This document shows positions 5,074 through 12,440 of a stretch of DNA of 16,594 nucleotides, in pieces. Numbering within the stretch: the first letter of the stretch is position 1; the number at the start of each line of letters is the position of its first letter. A program made the translations under genes and the position numbers. The notes under the pieces were generated by a model. It ran no database searches. It was given only the letters and a program-made list of their open reading frames with translations, and was not told where the DNA came from. The DNA comes from an archaeon (GTDB taxonomy: Archaea; Aenigmatarchaeota; Aenigmatarchaeia; GW2011-AR5; GCA-2688965), in NCBI GenBank assembly GCA_002688965.1, contig NZEE01000122.1, positions 1 to 16,594 of the forward strand, given 5' to 3'.

Positions 5074-6915
5074 CTAAAAACGTCCCACAACTTCCTCAAA
5101 TTCCACACCGCTTCTAACAGCTACAAAGTTTAATTGAATGAAGTTAATTGACTTAGCAGGCTTAATGTAAATATCACCAACAAACTCGTTTCTGTCAATG
5201 ACTTCAGCAGTATTATTAGTTTCATCAGCAACTACACGGAAATCAAAGATACCGCGGCGGCCTTGTACATCTCTAAGGAATGGTTCTACAAGATTTTTAA
5301 ATTGGGCTCTTGTAAATTCATCGTTGAACTCGAATAAGGTAAACTTCGCAGCAGTTGAAATTGCCTTCTCAAGAACAATGAATAGACGGCGAACGTTAAT
5401 TCTATCAAAAGCGCTTGGCTTGGCCAATAGAGTTTTATCACCAAATAGCAAAGTTCCCTGACCAGCTTGTGAGATAACAGGGTTAATACCCTTCTTATAA
5501 AGAATATCTCTATCAGACTTCAAAGGATTAAATGCAAGTTTAACAACGTTCTTGATTATACCTCTATTATATCCAGCAGGAGACCACCAAGGATCACGAA
5601 GATCGTCTGTACGAGCGCATAGGCCTGCGACATCACCATTAAGAGGCACCCACCTATATAGATCAGAATACTTGTCATACTGATATTTGTAACCAGAATC
5701 CATAACAGCATATGAAGATGAAGATAGTCCATCTCTAAATCCGGTTATCTGATCCAATTCAGAATTGGTTGATTGATTAACAACATCTTCTCTTTCTGGT
5801 GAAACAAACACCACACAATCCTTACGGACCTCACAAATATTGTCTATGATATAGTTAGCAGTATTTGTATCGGCCTTACCAGCAAGGAATAGAGAAATAT
5901 CTACATTCTCTGTTGTATTATAAAGATCAAATCCTGTAGCAAGTCTGGACAGAGTAATAGTACTCTCGGTTCCATCATTACCGTCAAGTCCACCACTAAG
6001 AGAAATATAATTATCCTTAGTACCGTTTGTTAGAGTAGTGGCAGTTACCCAGATATAATCGGAACTTTCATTAATAACCGTCTGGTAATAAATGTTTTGT
6101 CCCTGATCGTCCAGAGTACCGTCTGTTCTTGATACGTCCCTATGAACTTCAAGTACCGTTTCGGCTTCACCAGTAATTGTGCCATCCTCATCAATAATAA
6201 CAATATGGACATTTCCAGAAGCTGGAGCAGATTCCACATTATTATAATACCGCCAATGACGGGTTGCAGTGGTAGGACCAGCTTCCTTTAGACGATATGC
6301 AGGAGTGAAAGTTGTAGCTCTTACACCACCAATTTCAGAACCAATCGTGGCCACAGTCAGGTCTTGGAAACCTAGGGAAGTATTACCTACCCGTAGGATA
6401 TCACCAACATCAATTTCTGTGGTGTCATACGAACTGTTGGCAAGATCAAAGGTTGTATTACCAATAGCAATTGAAGGAATAGTAATACTCTCTTCAAAAT
6501 CTGTACTATCGTAACATACGGAGACCTTAAGTGAATTGCCATCGGCACCAATACTCTTAGCAATGAAAGTACCATCACCAGTTTCGGCTTCCGCCTCTGT
6601 TCTAGTTTCGATTAGAAGCGAAGTATTACCATATTCGGTAGCATTGGTAGCATTTGCTGAAACAACTCTTGTTACGTAAAGTTTATTTCCATAAGCAAGG
6701 AAATTAGAAGCAGTAAACCATGTCTCATAATTATCTGAGCTAGGCTTACCGAAGACTGTCTTAAGTGTATTTTCTGAATCTATCAAAACACGTTCATTCA
6801 CAGGACCTTGCGAAAACACACCCACAATGGCGCCTTCCGTAGTAGCTACTGCTGGTACAACAGTTGATAGATCGATTTCAGAAATATTAACACCGGGGCT
6901 AACTTGGAATGGCAT
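5074..6915 (-). CDS. gp18: Contractile tail sheath protein gp18
   Basis: A 613-residue protein (T4 gp18 is 659) with the T4 sheath N-terminus: SPGVNISEIDLSTVVPAVATT, then GAIVGVFSQGPVNERVLI and the NFLAYGNKLYVTRVV segment near residues 70-85. The variable, protruding middle (~90-320) is beta-rich. The conserved C-terminal domain includes WWSPAGYNRGII, KLAFNPLKSDRDILYKKGINPV, NVRRLFIVLEKAI, FEFNDEFTRAQFKNLVEPFLRDVQG and the closing SINFIQLNFVAVRSGVEFEEV strands that lock neighbouring subunits. It polymerises around the gp19 tube and contracts on infection. ATG 6915 follows GAGGAG, a late promoter lies upstream and a strong terminator lies downstream, so it appears to be its own transcription unit. 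Confidence 0.96.
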   Translation of the reverse strand: MPFQVSPGVNISEIDLSTVVPAVATTEGAIVGVFSQGPVNERVLIDSENTLKTVFGKPSSDNYETWFTASNFLAYGNKLYVTRVVSANATNATEYGNTSLLIETRTEAEAETGDGTFIAKSIGADGNSLKVSVCYDSTDFEESITIPSIAIGNTTFDLANSSYDTTEIDVGDILRVGNTSLGFQDLTVATIGSEIGGVRATTFTPAYRLKEAGPTTATRHWRYYNNVESAPASGNVHIVIIDEDGTITGEAETVLEVHRDVSRTDGTLDDQGQNIYYQTVINESSDYIWVTATTLTNGTKDNYISLSGGLDGNDGTESTITLSRLATGFDLYNTTENVDISLFLAGKADTNTANYIIDNICEVRKDCVVFVSPEREDVVNQSTNSELDQITGFRDGLSSSSYAVMDSGYKYQYDKYSDLYRWVPLNGDVAGLCARTDDLRDPWWSPAGYNRGIIKNVVKLAFNPLKSDRDILYKKGINPVISQAGQGTLLFGDKTLLAKPSAFDRINVRRLFIVLEKAISTAAKFTLFEFNDEFTRAQFKNLVEPFLRDVQGRRGIFDFRVVADETNNTAEVIDRNEFVGDIYIKPAKSINFIQLNFVAVRSGVEFEEVVGRF

Positions 6916-6967
6916 AATTACATCTCCTCGACTTTAAAAATTATTATATTAGAATTACATTCTGTTT

Positions 6968-6975
6968 TATTTATA
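6968..6975 (-). promoter_or_regulatory. T4-type late promoter for gp18
   Basis: Minus strand reads TATAAATA between the gp17 stop (6987) and the gp18 start (6915). The predicted start near 6962 is a G, giving a ~47-base leader, the longest of the structural-gene leaders here. It contains a small AGAAT/ATTCT hairpin and ends with GAGGAG. Confidence 0.75.
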
Positions 6976-6986
6976 ATAAACGAGAT

Positions 6987-8609
6987 TTATAGTAGCCATG
7001 ATCCATCGCCGGTGTCAACGACCACAACATCTGTTAAATCTTCCTCATTGTTATCATTAACAATACCGAATGGCAACAAATCCTCATATAACTGTTCTTC
7101 GGTCTTTTCTCTTAATTTGTGTATGGTATTTATGTCAGTCATCTCTTTAAAGAATGGTTGAGAAGACAACCAACCAAATAAGACCAATCCCATAACCAAA
7201 TCATCATGTGATCCCATCTCAGCTTCATATGAATTTCCTTTTCTTATGAAAGTGGATAGTTCCGAAATGGTTTGATGATCATTTATTAGTAATTGTTCCT
7301 GTTCTATTAACATTTTTATCATAGTACAGCCAGTAGACTTAACAGTTTTTGTTGTTCTTATTCCCCTTTCAGCGGTTTTTGTAAATCCAGAAGAGATTGT
7401 TTTACCTAATCTGCCTTTATTTTCTGTATATAATACATTTTCATATTCATAATCATAATATAAAAGATCACAGACTTGAGCTCCAATATCGTTGCTTTCT
7501 ATGAGAACCATAGCTTCATTATAATGCAACCCCATAGCATTAATTATTTCAGTATATTCTATTGGAGTAACCAAATTATTTCTATATGCCGCAACCTGAA
7601 TATAAGGCATCTTGGTGACATCTATTACAGAGAAAGCAGAATAATCCAGGCCTTTACCTCGTGCAACATCCACTATTATAACATATGAATGTTTCTCTAC
7701 AGGATTTTCATATACATCCATTCCTTCAGAAGAAGCTATAGGAGTCTGGTGTATAAGAGTGGATAGTTTTTGGCCAGAGATTAATGTACCAATACTTCCT
7801 AGAAATTCAACCTCATATTCTTGTCTAAATTTATCATAATCAAATCCCATAGAAGCTAGAGTAATTTCTTTCCACTCTTCATCTCGGCCCGGTACATCCT
7901 GCCAAAGAACCTTTATAGGATTATAAGTATTTCTACCTTCAATAGCATCTGTCCATAGTTTATAAAAATGATTCATACCATTAGGTGTTGATACAAGAAT
8001 TATCTTAGTAGTCTTACCAGAAGAAACTGTTGGAAATACTGAGGTGAAAAAAGCGTCCCAATTATCTATGAAAGCGGTCTCGTCAATGAATAGAATATTG
8101 ATAGAATAACCACGAATGGCATCCGAAGAGGTTGCCGCAGCAATAATACGGGAATTGTTCTCAAGTTCCATGGAACCTTTATTCCATTCACTAATACCTT
8201 GTTGCAACCACTTGGGTAAATTCTGATAAGCTAATCGTACTTTTCCAAGGATTTCACGAGCAGTCTCACCCTTATTGGCAAGTAAGGCAACAGTTTTATC
8301 AGGAGTGAAAAGAATATACCAAAGTAAATAAGCAACTGTTGTGGTAGATTTACCCGTTTGTCTTGCAGTGGCCATAATAGTAAATCTATTATTAGCCATA
8401 GAATCAAGCATATCATCTTGATAAGTATATGTATCAAAAGGAATAAGGCCTTCATCAATATTAATTATTTTAAAATAATTGTTACAGAAATACTTAACAT
8501 CTCTAGAACATTTAATATACTCTTCAACCATGAATGGAGTATATTCAATATTAAAGTTTTTCTTTTTTAATAAAAGATTGCCTAAGTATCCATCATCTAA
8601 TACGGCCAT
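6987..8609 (-). CDS. gp17: Terminase large subunit gp17 (packaging ATPase-nuclease)
   Basis: A 540-residue DNA-packaging motor with both domains intact. In the ATPase domain: Walker A ARQTGKST at 82-89, Walker B ILFIDE at 172-177 with catalytic Glu177, and the coupling motif VSTPNG at 206-211. In the RNase H-fold nuclease domain: Asp314 in IIVDVARG, Glu371 in VLIESND and Asp469/Asp470 in GSHDDLVMG, matching the T4 gp17 triad Asp-Glu-Asp. It binds the portal, pumps DNA into the prohead and cuts the concatemer. T4 gp17 is 610 residues; this copy has a shorter N-terminus. The start at ATG 8609 follows the gp16 stop after three bases (TAA TAA ATG) and has no strong ribosome binding site, suggesting translational coupling. 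Confidence 0.97.
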   Translation of the reverse strand: MAVLDDGYLGNLLLKKKNFNIEYTPFMVEEYIKCSRDVKYFCNNYFKIINIDEGLIPFDTYTYQDDMLDSMANNRFTIMATARQTGKSTTTVAYLLWYILFTPDKTVALLANKGETAREILGKVRLAYQNLPKWLQQGISEWNKGSMELENNSRIIAAATSSDAIRGYSINILFIDETAFIDNWDAFFTSVFPTVSSGKTTKIILVSTPNGMNHFYKLWTDAIEGRNTYNPIKVLWQDVPGRDEEWKEITLASMGFDYDKFRQEYEVEFLGSIGTLISGQKLSTLIHQTPIASSEGMDVYENPVEKHSYVIIVDVARGKGLDYSAFSVIDVTKMPYIQVAAYRNNLVTPIEYTEIINAMGLHYNEAMVLIESNDIGAQVCDLLYYDYEYENVLYTENKGRLGKTISSGFTKTAERGIRTTKTVKSTGCTMIKMLIEQEQLLINDHQTISELSTFIRKGNSYEAEMGSHDDLVMGLVLFGWLSSQPFFKEMTDINTIHKLREKTEEQLYEDLLPFGIVNDNNEEDLTDVVVVDTGDGSWLL

Positions 8610-8612
8610 TTA

Positions 8613-9017
8613 TTATACTTTATTAATGAGTTTTTGGAGTTCTGCTGTAGACCCAATAAATAGATTATTATTAGTTATTCCAGCACCTTCATCTGGATCC
8701 TTTGGAACTTCTTCCAACTCTTTCTTTTTCTTAGTTAAATCCAACAAATCTTTATTTGTAGCAACAATTGCTTTCAATAAATCAGAAACAACCTCATAGG
8801 CCCTAGGAGATTCAGACGCCTTTGCAACATCTAGTATATCCTCTAAAGCTTCATTACCTTTTTCTATAATATTGTAAAGGTTTTTACGAGTGAAGTTATA
8901 ATCATTATCTATATCACCATTATTCACAACAATATTTTCAGCCGTTACAACAATTTCCTGTATCTGTTCTTTCTCTTTAGGTTCCATACCTAATGATTCG
9001 GCAATAATATCTTCCAT
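8613..9017 (-). CDS. gp16: Terminase small subunit gp16
   Basis: A 134-residue protein (T4 gp16 is 164) directly before gp17, as in T4. It has a charged N-terminus, a central helical hairpin (DYNFTRKNLYNIIEKGNEALEDILDVAKASESPRAYEVVSDLLKAIVATNKDLLDL, described here from ~39 to 94) that matches the coiled-coil oligomerisation core of T4-type small terminases, and a polar C-terminus ending FIGSTAELQKLINKV, typical of the family. It forms a ring that recognises DNA and regulates gp17. The ATG at 9017 abuts the gp15 stop (TAAATG), and its GAGG ribosome binding site lies within the end of gp15, so the two genes are translationally linked. Confidence 0.88.
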   Translation of the reverse strand: MEDIIAESLGMEPKEKEQIQEIVVTAENIVVNNGDIDNDYNFTRKNLYNIIEKGNEALEDILDVAKASESPRAYEVVSDLLKAIVATNKDLLDLTKKKKELEEVPKDPDEGAGITNNNLFIGSTAELQKLINKV

Positions 9018-9797
9018 TTATGCATCCTCTATAACAATTTTATAATCCCAATCATCATCAAAATCAATATCAGACCAATGGACAGCAGTATTGGACGTAA
9101 GTTGTGGATATACATTAACGCTTTCAGAAGCATTATTTGCTGTCAGGGTTGAGTATACCTCAGTATTAGCAAACTTGATAACCTTCTTAGAGGTGACTGG
9201 ACCAAAGAAATATGTTTTCATTGTGAAAGTAAGCGTCCACAGAATTACTTGTCTCTCTTCAAAACCCCCTTCATAGATCTCTTCATTCGTTACACTGGTT
9301 AGTATAGTAGGAACATCATAAGATAAATTCATATCATCAACCAATTGAACGGTGGTTGTCCATTCTGGTTTGAAGAAAGGAATTATCTGTTCAATAATCC
9401 TTGTACCGTCCTCAGAATACTTAGCATATACCGACATGGTGAAATCAATATTATAAGGTGCAGGAGTATATTGAGTATCATATGCATTAGTATTTGCTGT
9501 ATCAACTCTTCGGTTTCTTGTTAGGTGGGTTAAATTTCTTTCACCATCATAGTTAATTCCTGATATCTCAAAGGAAATCCTAGGAAGAACAATGGCTGTT
9601 GGACTATCCAAATTAGGGTCTTGTTCAATCCTTGCAAGGAACTTTTGGATAGGACCATAAGAGATTGGTACCCTAAAGAGTTTCTGTTGAACATCGTTAT
9701 TATCGGTACGGCTGACCAAAATTTCATTGAACATCGTGCCGAAAATTATGACTGATCGCCTTATGGTTTCAAAATAAAAGGGGGAATGTCCAAAAAT
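9018..9797 (-). CDS. gp15: Tail completion / sheath stabiliser gp15, start at ATT
   Basis: T4-type gp15, which caps the tail tube and sheath and docks the tail to the neck. Recognisable parts are SYGPIQKFLARIEQDPNL, AIVLPRISFEISGINYDGERN and the late segment RQVILWTLTFTMKTYFFGPV. The first ATG is at 9734, but it has no ribosome binding site. The frame stays open upstream and encodes FGHSPFYFETIRRSVIIFGT, resembling the T4 gp15 beginning (MFGYFYNSSFRRY). That extension starts at ATT 9797-9795, exactly 7 bases after AGGAG and just downstream of a late promoter. I therefore place the start at ATT (about 259 residues; T4 gp15 is 272). A sequencing error turning ATG into ATT is the main alternative. 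Confidence 0.85.
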   Translation of the reverse strand: MFGHSPFYFETIRRSVIIFGTMFNEILVSRTDNNDVQQKLFRVPISYGPIQKFLARIEQDPNLDSPTAIVLPRISFEISGINYDGERNLTHLTRNRRVDTANTNAYDTQYTPAPYNIDFTMSVYAKYSEDGTRIIEQIIPFFKPEWTTTVQLVDDMNLSYDVPTILTSVTNEEIYEGGFEERQVILWTLTFTMKTYFFGPVTSKKVIKFANTEVYSTLTANNASESVNVYPQLTSNTAVHWSDIDFDDDWDYKIVIEDA

Positions 9798-9804
9798 TGT
9801 TCTT

Positions 9805-9809
9805 CTCCT
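9805..9809 (-). promoter_or_regulatory. Ribosome binding site that places the gp15 start
   Basis: AGGAG on the minus strand, 7 bases before ATT 9797 and more than 70 bases before the first ATG (9734). It is the only good ribosome binding site between the late promoter and that ATG. Confidence 0.7.
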
Positions 9810-9822
9810 AAAATTTAATTTG

Positions 9823-9830
9823 TATAAATA
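9823..9830 (+). promoter_or_regulatory. T4-type late promoter for the second homing endonuclease
   Basis: Plus strand reads TATAAATA. Its last two bases are shared with the gp15 promoter on the other strand, so 9823-9836 is the perfect palindrome TATAAATATTTATA. The predicted leader to ATG 9897 is about 60 bases. Confidence 0.75.
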
Positions 9831-9836
9831 TTTATA
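9829..9836 (-). promoter_or_regulatory. T4-type late promoter for gp15-gp16-gp17
   Basis: Minus strand reads TATAAATA. The predicted start near 9823 gives a ~26-base leader holding AGGAG before ATT 9797. It should drive the tightly packed gp15-gp16-gp17 unit, which has no other octamer within it. Confidence 0.8.
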
Positions 9837-9896
9837 TCAATGTGATTCGCGATGTTATCAGCATCCAATCACTCTAGACAACCACAGGAGGCTTAT

Positions 9897-10658
9897 ATGT
9901 CCAGCACAACTATTTATTTATATATAAAAACTCATAAGACCACGGGCCTAAAGTATTTCGGTAAGACCATAAAGTCTGACTATGAAAAATATCGCGGTAG
10001 TGGCACGTATTGGAAGAACCATATTGCCAAGCATGGTTATAATGTTTCTACAGAGATAGTATTCCAATCAACAAATATAGATGAAGTGGGGGAATTTGCC
10101 TTAGCATTTTCTAGGGATAATGATATTGTGGAGTCCAAAGAGTGGGCGAATCTTGCAATTGAGAATGGTCGTAATGACATAATCCCCAAAGGAAGAAAAC
10201 GTTCCGAAAAAACAAAAAAGAAAATGTCGGAATCTGCGAAAGGAAAAATATTTTCAGAGGAACATAAGAAAAATATTAGTAAGGCCAAAAGAGGCCGCAA
10301 ACTACCACCCAAAACTATTGAACATAGAAAAAAGATTTCAGAAAATAATAAACGACTTCATAAAGAAAAACGTATAGGTATGCATGGAAAAAACCATAGT
10401 GATAAAACTAAATTACTTATGTCTCAGAATAATGCTATGAATAATCCAGAACATAGAAAAAAGATATCCGTTGCGAATAAAGGTAGAAAACCTTCAGCGG
10501 CCACGATACGGAAAATAAGAGAATATATGAAAAAACACACATGTTGTTGTATTGATTGCGGTTTGCAAGTTTCTACACATGGATTAAATAGTCACAGAAA
10601 AGGTAAACGTTGCTTACCTACCAACGTCCACCCTCTGAAAATGGATCAGCCTCACTGA
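9897..10658 (+). CDS. GIY-YIG-type homing endonuclease with NUMOD3 repeats and a zinc-finger-like end
   Basis: A 253-residue endonuclease. I start it at ATG 9897, preceded by AGGAGG, rather than the in-frame ATG 9852, which has no ribosome binding site. The N-terminal nuclease domain has YLYIKTHKTTGLKYFGKT (7-24) followed by YRGSGTYWKNH (32-42), a phage GIY-YIG variant, with Glu66 a likely metal ligand and NLAIENG (85-91). Residues ~98-205 hold several NUMOD3-type DNA-binding repeats (GRKRSEKTKKKMSESAKG, then similar stretches near 133, 164 and 182-198). The C-terminus has CIDC (218-221), His228, His233 and Cys239, a plausible zinc finger. It lies between gp15 and gp14 on the opposite strand, and its last 41 bases overlap the end of gp14. 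Confidence 0.85.
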   Translation: MSSTTIYLYIKTHKTTGLKYFGKTIKSDYEKYRGSGTYWKNHIAKHGYNVSTEIVFQSTNIDEVGEFALAFSRDNDIVESKEWANLAIENGRNDIIPKGRKRSEKTKKKMSESAKGKIFSEEHKKNISKAKRGRKLPPKTIEHRKKISENNKRLHKEKRIGMHGKNHSDKTKLLMSQNNAMNNPEHRKKISVANKGRKPSAATIRKIREYMKKHTCCCIDCGLQVSTHGLNSHRKGKRCLPTNVHPLKMDQPH

Positions 10659-11280
10659 AATCCACAATTGCATCAGCATTTGTTTCAAAACTCTCATTCT
10701 GAGCTAATGGATCATTAGCTTCAAGATATTCGATGGATGTATTACTAGTATAATTATAAGAATCGTATAGAGTATCGATCTCTGTTATACCGGTGGAAAA
10801 AGTTTCTTGGCTATACTCAAAAAGTGAACACACTAAATCATACGTTTGCAGACTACCCATTTGATAAAATATACTCTCATGTTCAACGAAATCTATACGG
10901 AAGACCTTACCATTCAATGGAAAATATATCAAATCCCCTAATTGAGGAACATTCTTACTATTATATGGTGCAATATCCTTTTCATAAACGGTCTTAGCCA
11001 CAGTAAAGGTTATTTGATCCCGTATCTCCAAACCAAACTTAGCAAGGAAATCTCCATCACCATCAAATCCCTCAATATTCTTGATATACATTTCGACCAT
11101 CCAAGCTCCATCAAAAGTGGGTAGATCGGCAGTATTAAGGATAGCATCTACATCACCAACATTTCTATTAATGAAATACACATCATGTCCATATATTTTA
11201 ATGGATTCAACAATAAGGGAATTGATTAGTTCCTGCTCCATGGAACTTTCAAAATTGTTGAATAGAGTTGATGTTGTCAA
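10618..11280 (-). CDS. gp14: Neck protein gp14, start at TTG
   Basis: A 220-residue T4-type neck protein (T4 gp14 is 256), recognised by the N-terminal segment ELINSLIVESIKIYGHDVYFINR and by KFGLEIRDQITFTVAK, PQLGDLIYFPLNGKVFRIDFVEHES and FYQMGSLQTYDLVCSLFEYSQE, which are conserved in T4-type gp14. With gp13 it closes the filled head and forms the site to which the tail joins. The start codon is TTG at 11280-11278, 8 bases after AGGA; the first in-frame ATG is 13 codons further in and would cut into the conserved N-terminus. The C-terminal acidic tail (DFSEADPFSEGGRW) overlaps the convergent endonuclease gene by 41 bases. Confidence 0.9.
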   Translation of the reverse strand: MTTSTLFNNFESSMEQELINSLIVESIKIYGHDVYFINRNVGDVDAILNTADLPTFDGAWMVEMYIKNIEGFDGDGDFLAKFGLEIRDQITFTVAKTVYEKDIAPYNSKNVPQLGDLIYFPLNGKVFRIDFVEHESIFYQMGSLQTYDLVCSLFEYSQETFSTGITEIDTLYDSYNYTSNTSIEYLEANDPLAQNESFETNADAIVDFSEADPFSEGGRW

Positions 11281-11300
11281 GATACTATCCTTTTACTGGG

Positions 11301-12362
11301 TTAGAAGTTAACTGCTAGTCTTACACCAACAGAAGGTATATCCGAGTGAGCATAATTCAACTGAGCCTTGACATTATTAGTAAGATACCAATTAACACCA
11401 ACGGTGTAAATGGTTTCCTCATCACGGTTCACATCCGCATAAGAATATCTACCAACAATTTCAATGGCACCAAATCCACCATCATTCAAGGAATTGTTTG
11501 GAGTCACATGACCCCAGACCGCATCAGAGACTGAATATTCCTTGGTCTCACCAGTAAGGAAAAGACCTGTTTCAATATAATGGCCATTATAATTATCATT
11601 ACTATCTGTTGCATAGTAATATTCACCAGACATCCACATAGGTCCATAAGCAAAAGCCCCTTCAAGACCATATACGGAATAATCGTTTACTCCGGTACTA
11701 TCAACATCGATAATATTCACACCACCAAGTCTAAGTTCTGGTTCTGTCACATAATTTACGGTTCTTGTAGTAGTATCCAATAGTGTTGAATAATTACCAC
11801 CCACATGGAAGGTCATACCGGCAAGGGTATGAGACCAAGCCACTCGATTATTCCATGAGATTAGATTTTCATCAAAGTTATTTTCATTCGAGGCCAGAGA
11901 GGTTCCAACCCAGAAACCCGACCACATATAATTTGCACCAATTCCAAGACGCTTACCTCCACTTAGTTGATCGACCAATAGATCACTTACCATAGGTCGT
12001 TCGATAAAGGCAAGATTATCAGCTGAGATTGAACGAGCAAAACCTAAAGGTTGCTTAAACTTTCCCATAGTAAGGTGTACGGGAAGATTAATTTTAATCC
12101 AGGCATTGTCGAGATTAAGATCACCTCCTGACGCATCGACCTCAAGATTGTAATCAATAAGGTCGGTCATTGTTCCATCAACACCAACACGTAGCCGACG
12201 GAAATCTCCATCTGACTGGCGAGTATTTTCTAGGGTAGTTCCATAGTCCACATGCACGGTTGCATGAGGATTAATAGTTGTATCAGCAAGGGCTGACTGA
12301 AAACTAGCTCCAACCCCTACAAGAAACAGTAGTCCAATAGTATACATCAAAATATTCTTCAT
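11301..12362 (-). CDS. Outer-membrane porin of the phosphate-selective O/P type
   Basis: A 353-residue beta-barrel protein unlike any T4 structural protein. A signal peptide is clear: MKN, hydrophobic residues 4-20, and a cut after SALA (26). The mature part matches the Porin_O_P (OprO/OprP) pattern: FRRLRVGVDGTMTDLIDYNLEVDASGG near 54-80, LDNAWIKINLPVHLTMGKFKQPLGF near 84-108, then FIERPMVSDLL and GKRLGIGANY. The second half alternates hydrophobic and polar residues and ends VGVRLAVNF; a terminal Phe is the usual barrel-assembly signal. It would sit in the host outer membrane and pass anions such as phosphate. It lies between gp13 and gp14, in the same direction, with AAGGA before ATG 12362 and no late promoter of its own. 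A virion or unrelated role cannot be excluded, but the secretion signal argues against it. Confidence 0.85.
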   Translation of the reverse strand: MKNILMYTIGLLFLVGVGASFQSALADTTINPHATVHVDYGTTLENTRQSDGDFRRLRVGVDGTMTDLIDYNLEVDASGGDLNLDNAWIKINLPVHLTMGKFKQPLGFARSISADNLAFIERPMVSDLLVDQLSGGKRLGIGANYMWSGFWVGTSLASNENNFDENLISWNNRVAWSHTLAGMTFHVGGNYSTLLDTTTRTVNYVTEPELRLGGVNIIDVDSTGVNDYSVYGLEGAFAYGPMWMSGEYYYATDSNDNYNGHYIETGLFLTGETKEYSVSDAVWGHVTPNNSLNDGGFGAIEIVGRYSYADVNRDEETIYTVGVNWYLTNNVKAQLNYAHSDIPSVGVRLAVNF

Positions 12363-12389
12363 TTTCTTTCATTCCTTTTCATTTTTCGC

Positions 12390-12417
12390 TTGACAACATT
12401 TCATATTGTGTTATAAT
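12390..12417 (+). promoter_or_regulatory. Perfect sigma70-type consensus, antisense to gp13
   Basis: In the 78-base gap between gp13 and the porin, the plus strand has TTGACA (12390-12395) and TATAAT (12412-12417) with a 16-base spacer. Transcription would start near 12424 and run antisense through gp13. A small hairpin (AGGAC/GTCCT, 12418-12431) lies at its start. No plus-strand gene follows nearby. Confidence 0.45.
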
Positions 12418-12440
12418 AGGACTTATGTCCTTTAAGATTC

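Noticed and set aside
9852..9896. Start of the second endonuclease at the earlier in-frame ATG 9852.
   Set aside because: It has no ribosome binding site and adds 15 residues before the GIY-YIG domain, whereas ATG 9897 follows AGGAGG.
9915..9922. Another minus-strand TATAAATA inside the second homing endonuclease.
   Set aside because: It is made by the codons of a Tyr/Leu/Ile-rich strand (TIYLYIK) conserved for protein reasons, and a proper gp15 promoter already lies closer to the gene.
12363..12440. A possible PhoB box upstream of the phosphate-selective-type porin.
   Set aside because: Only one half-site (TTGTCAA) resembles the box; the partner 11 bases away does not match.
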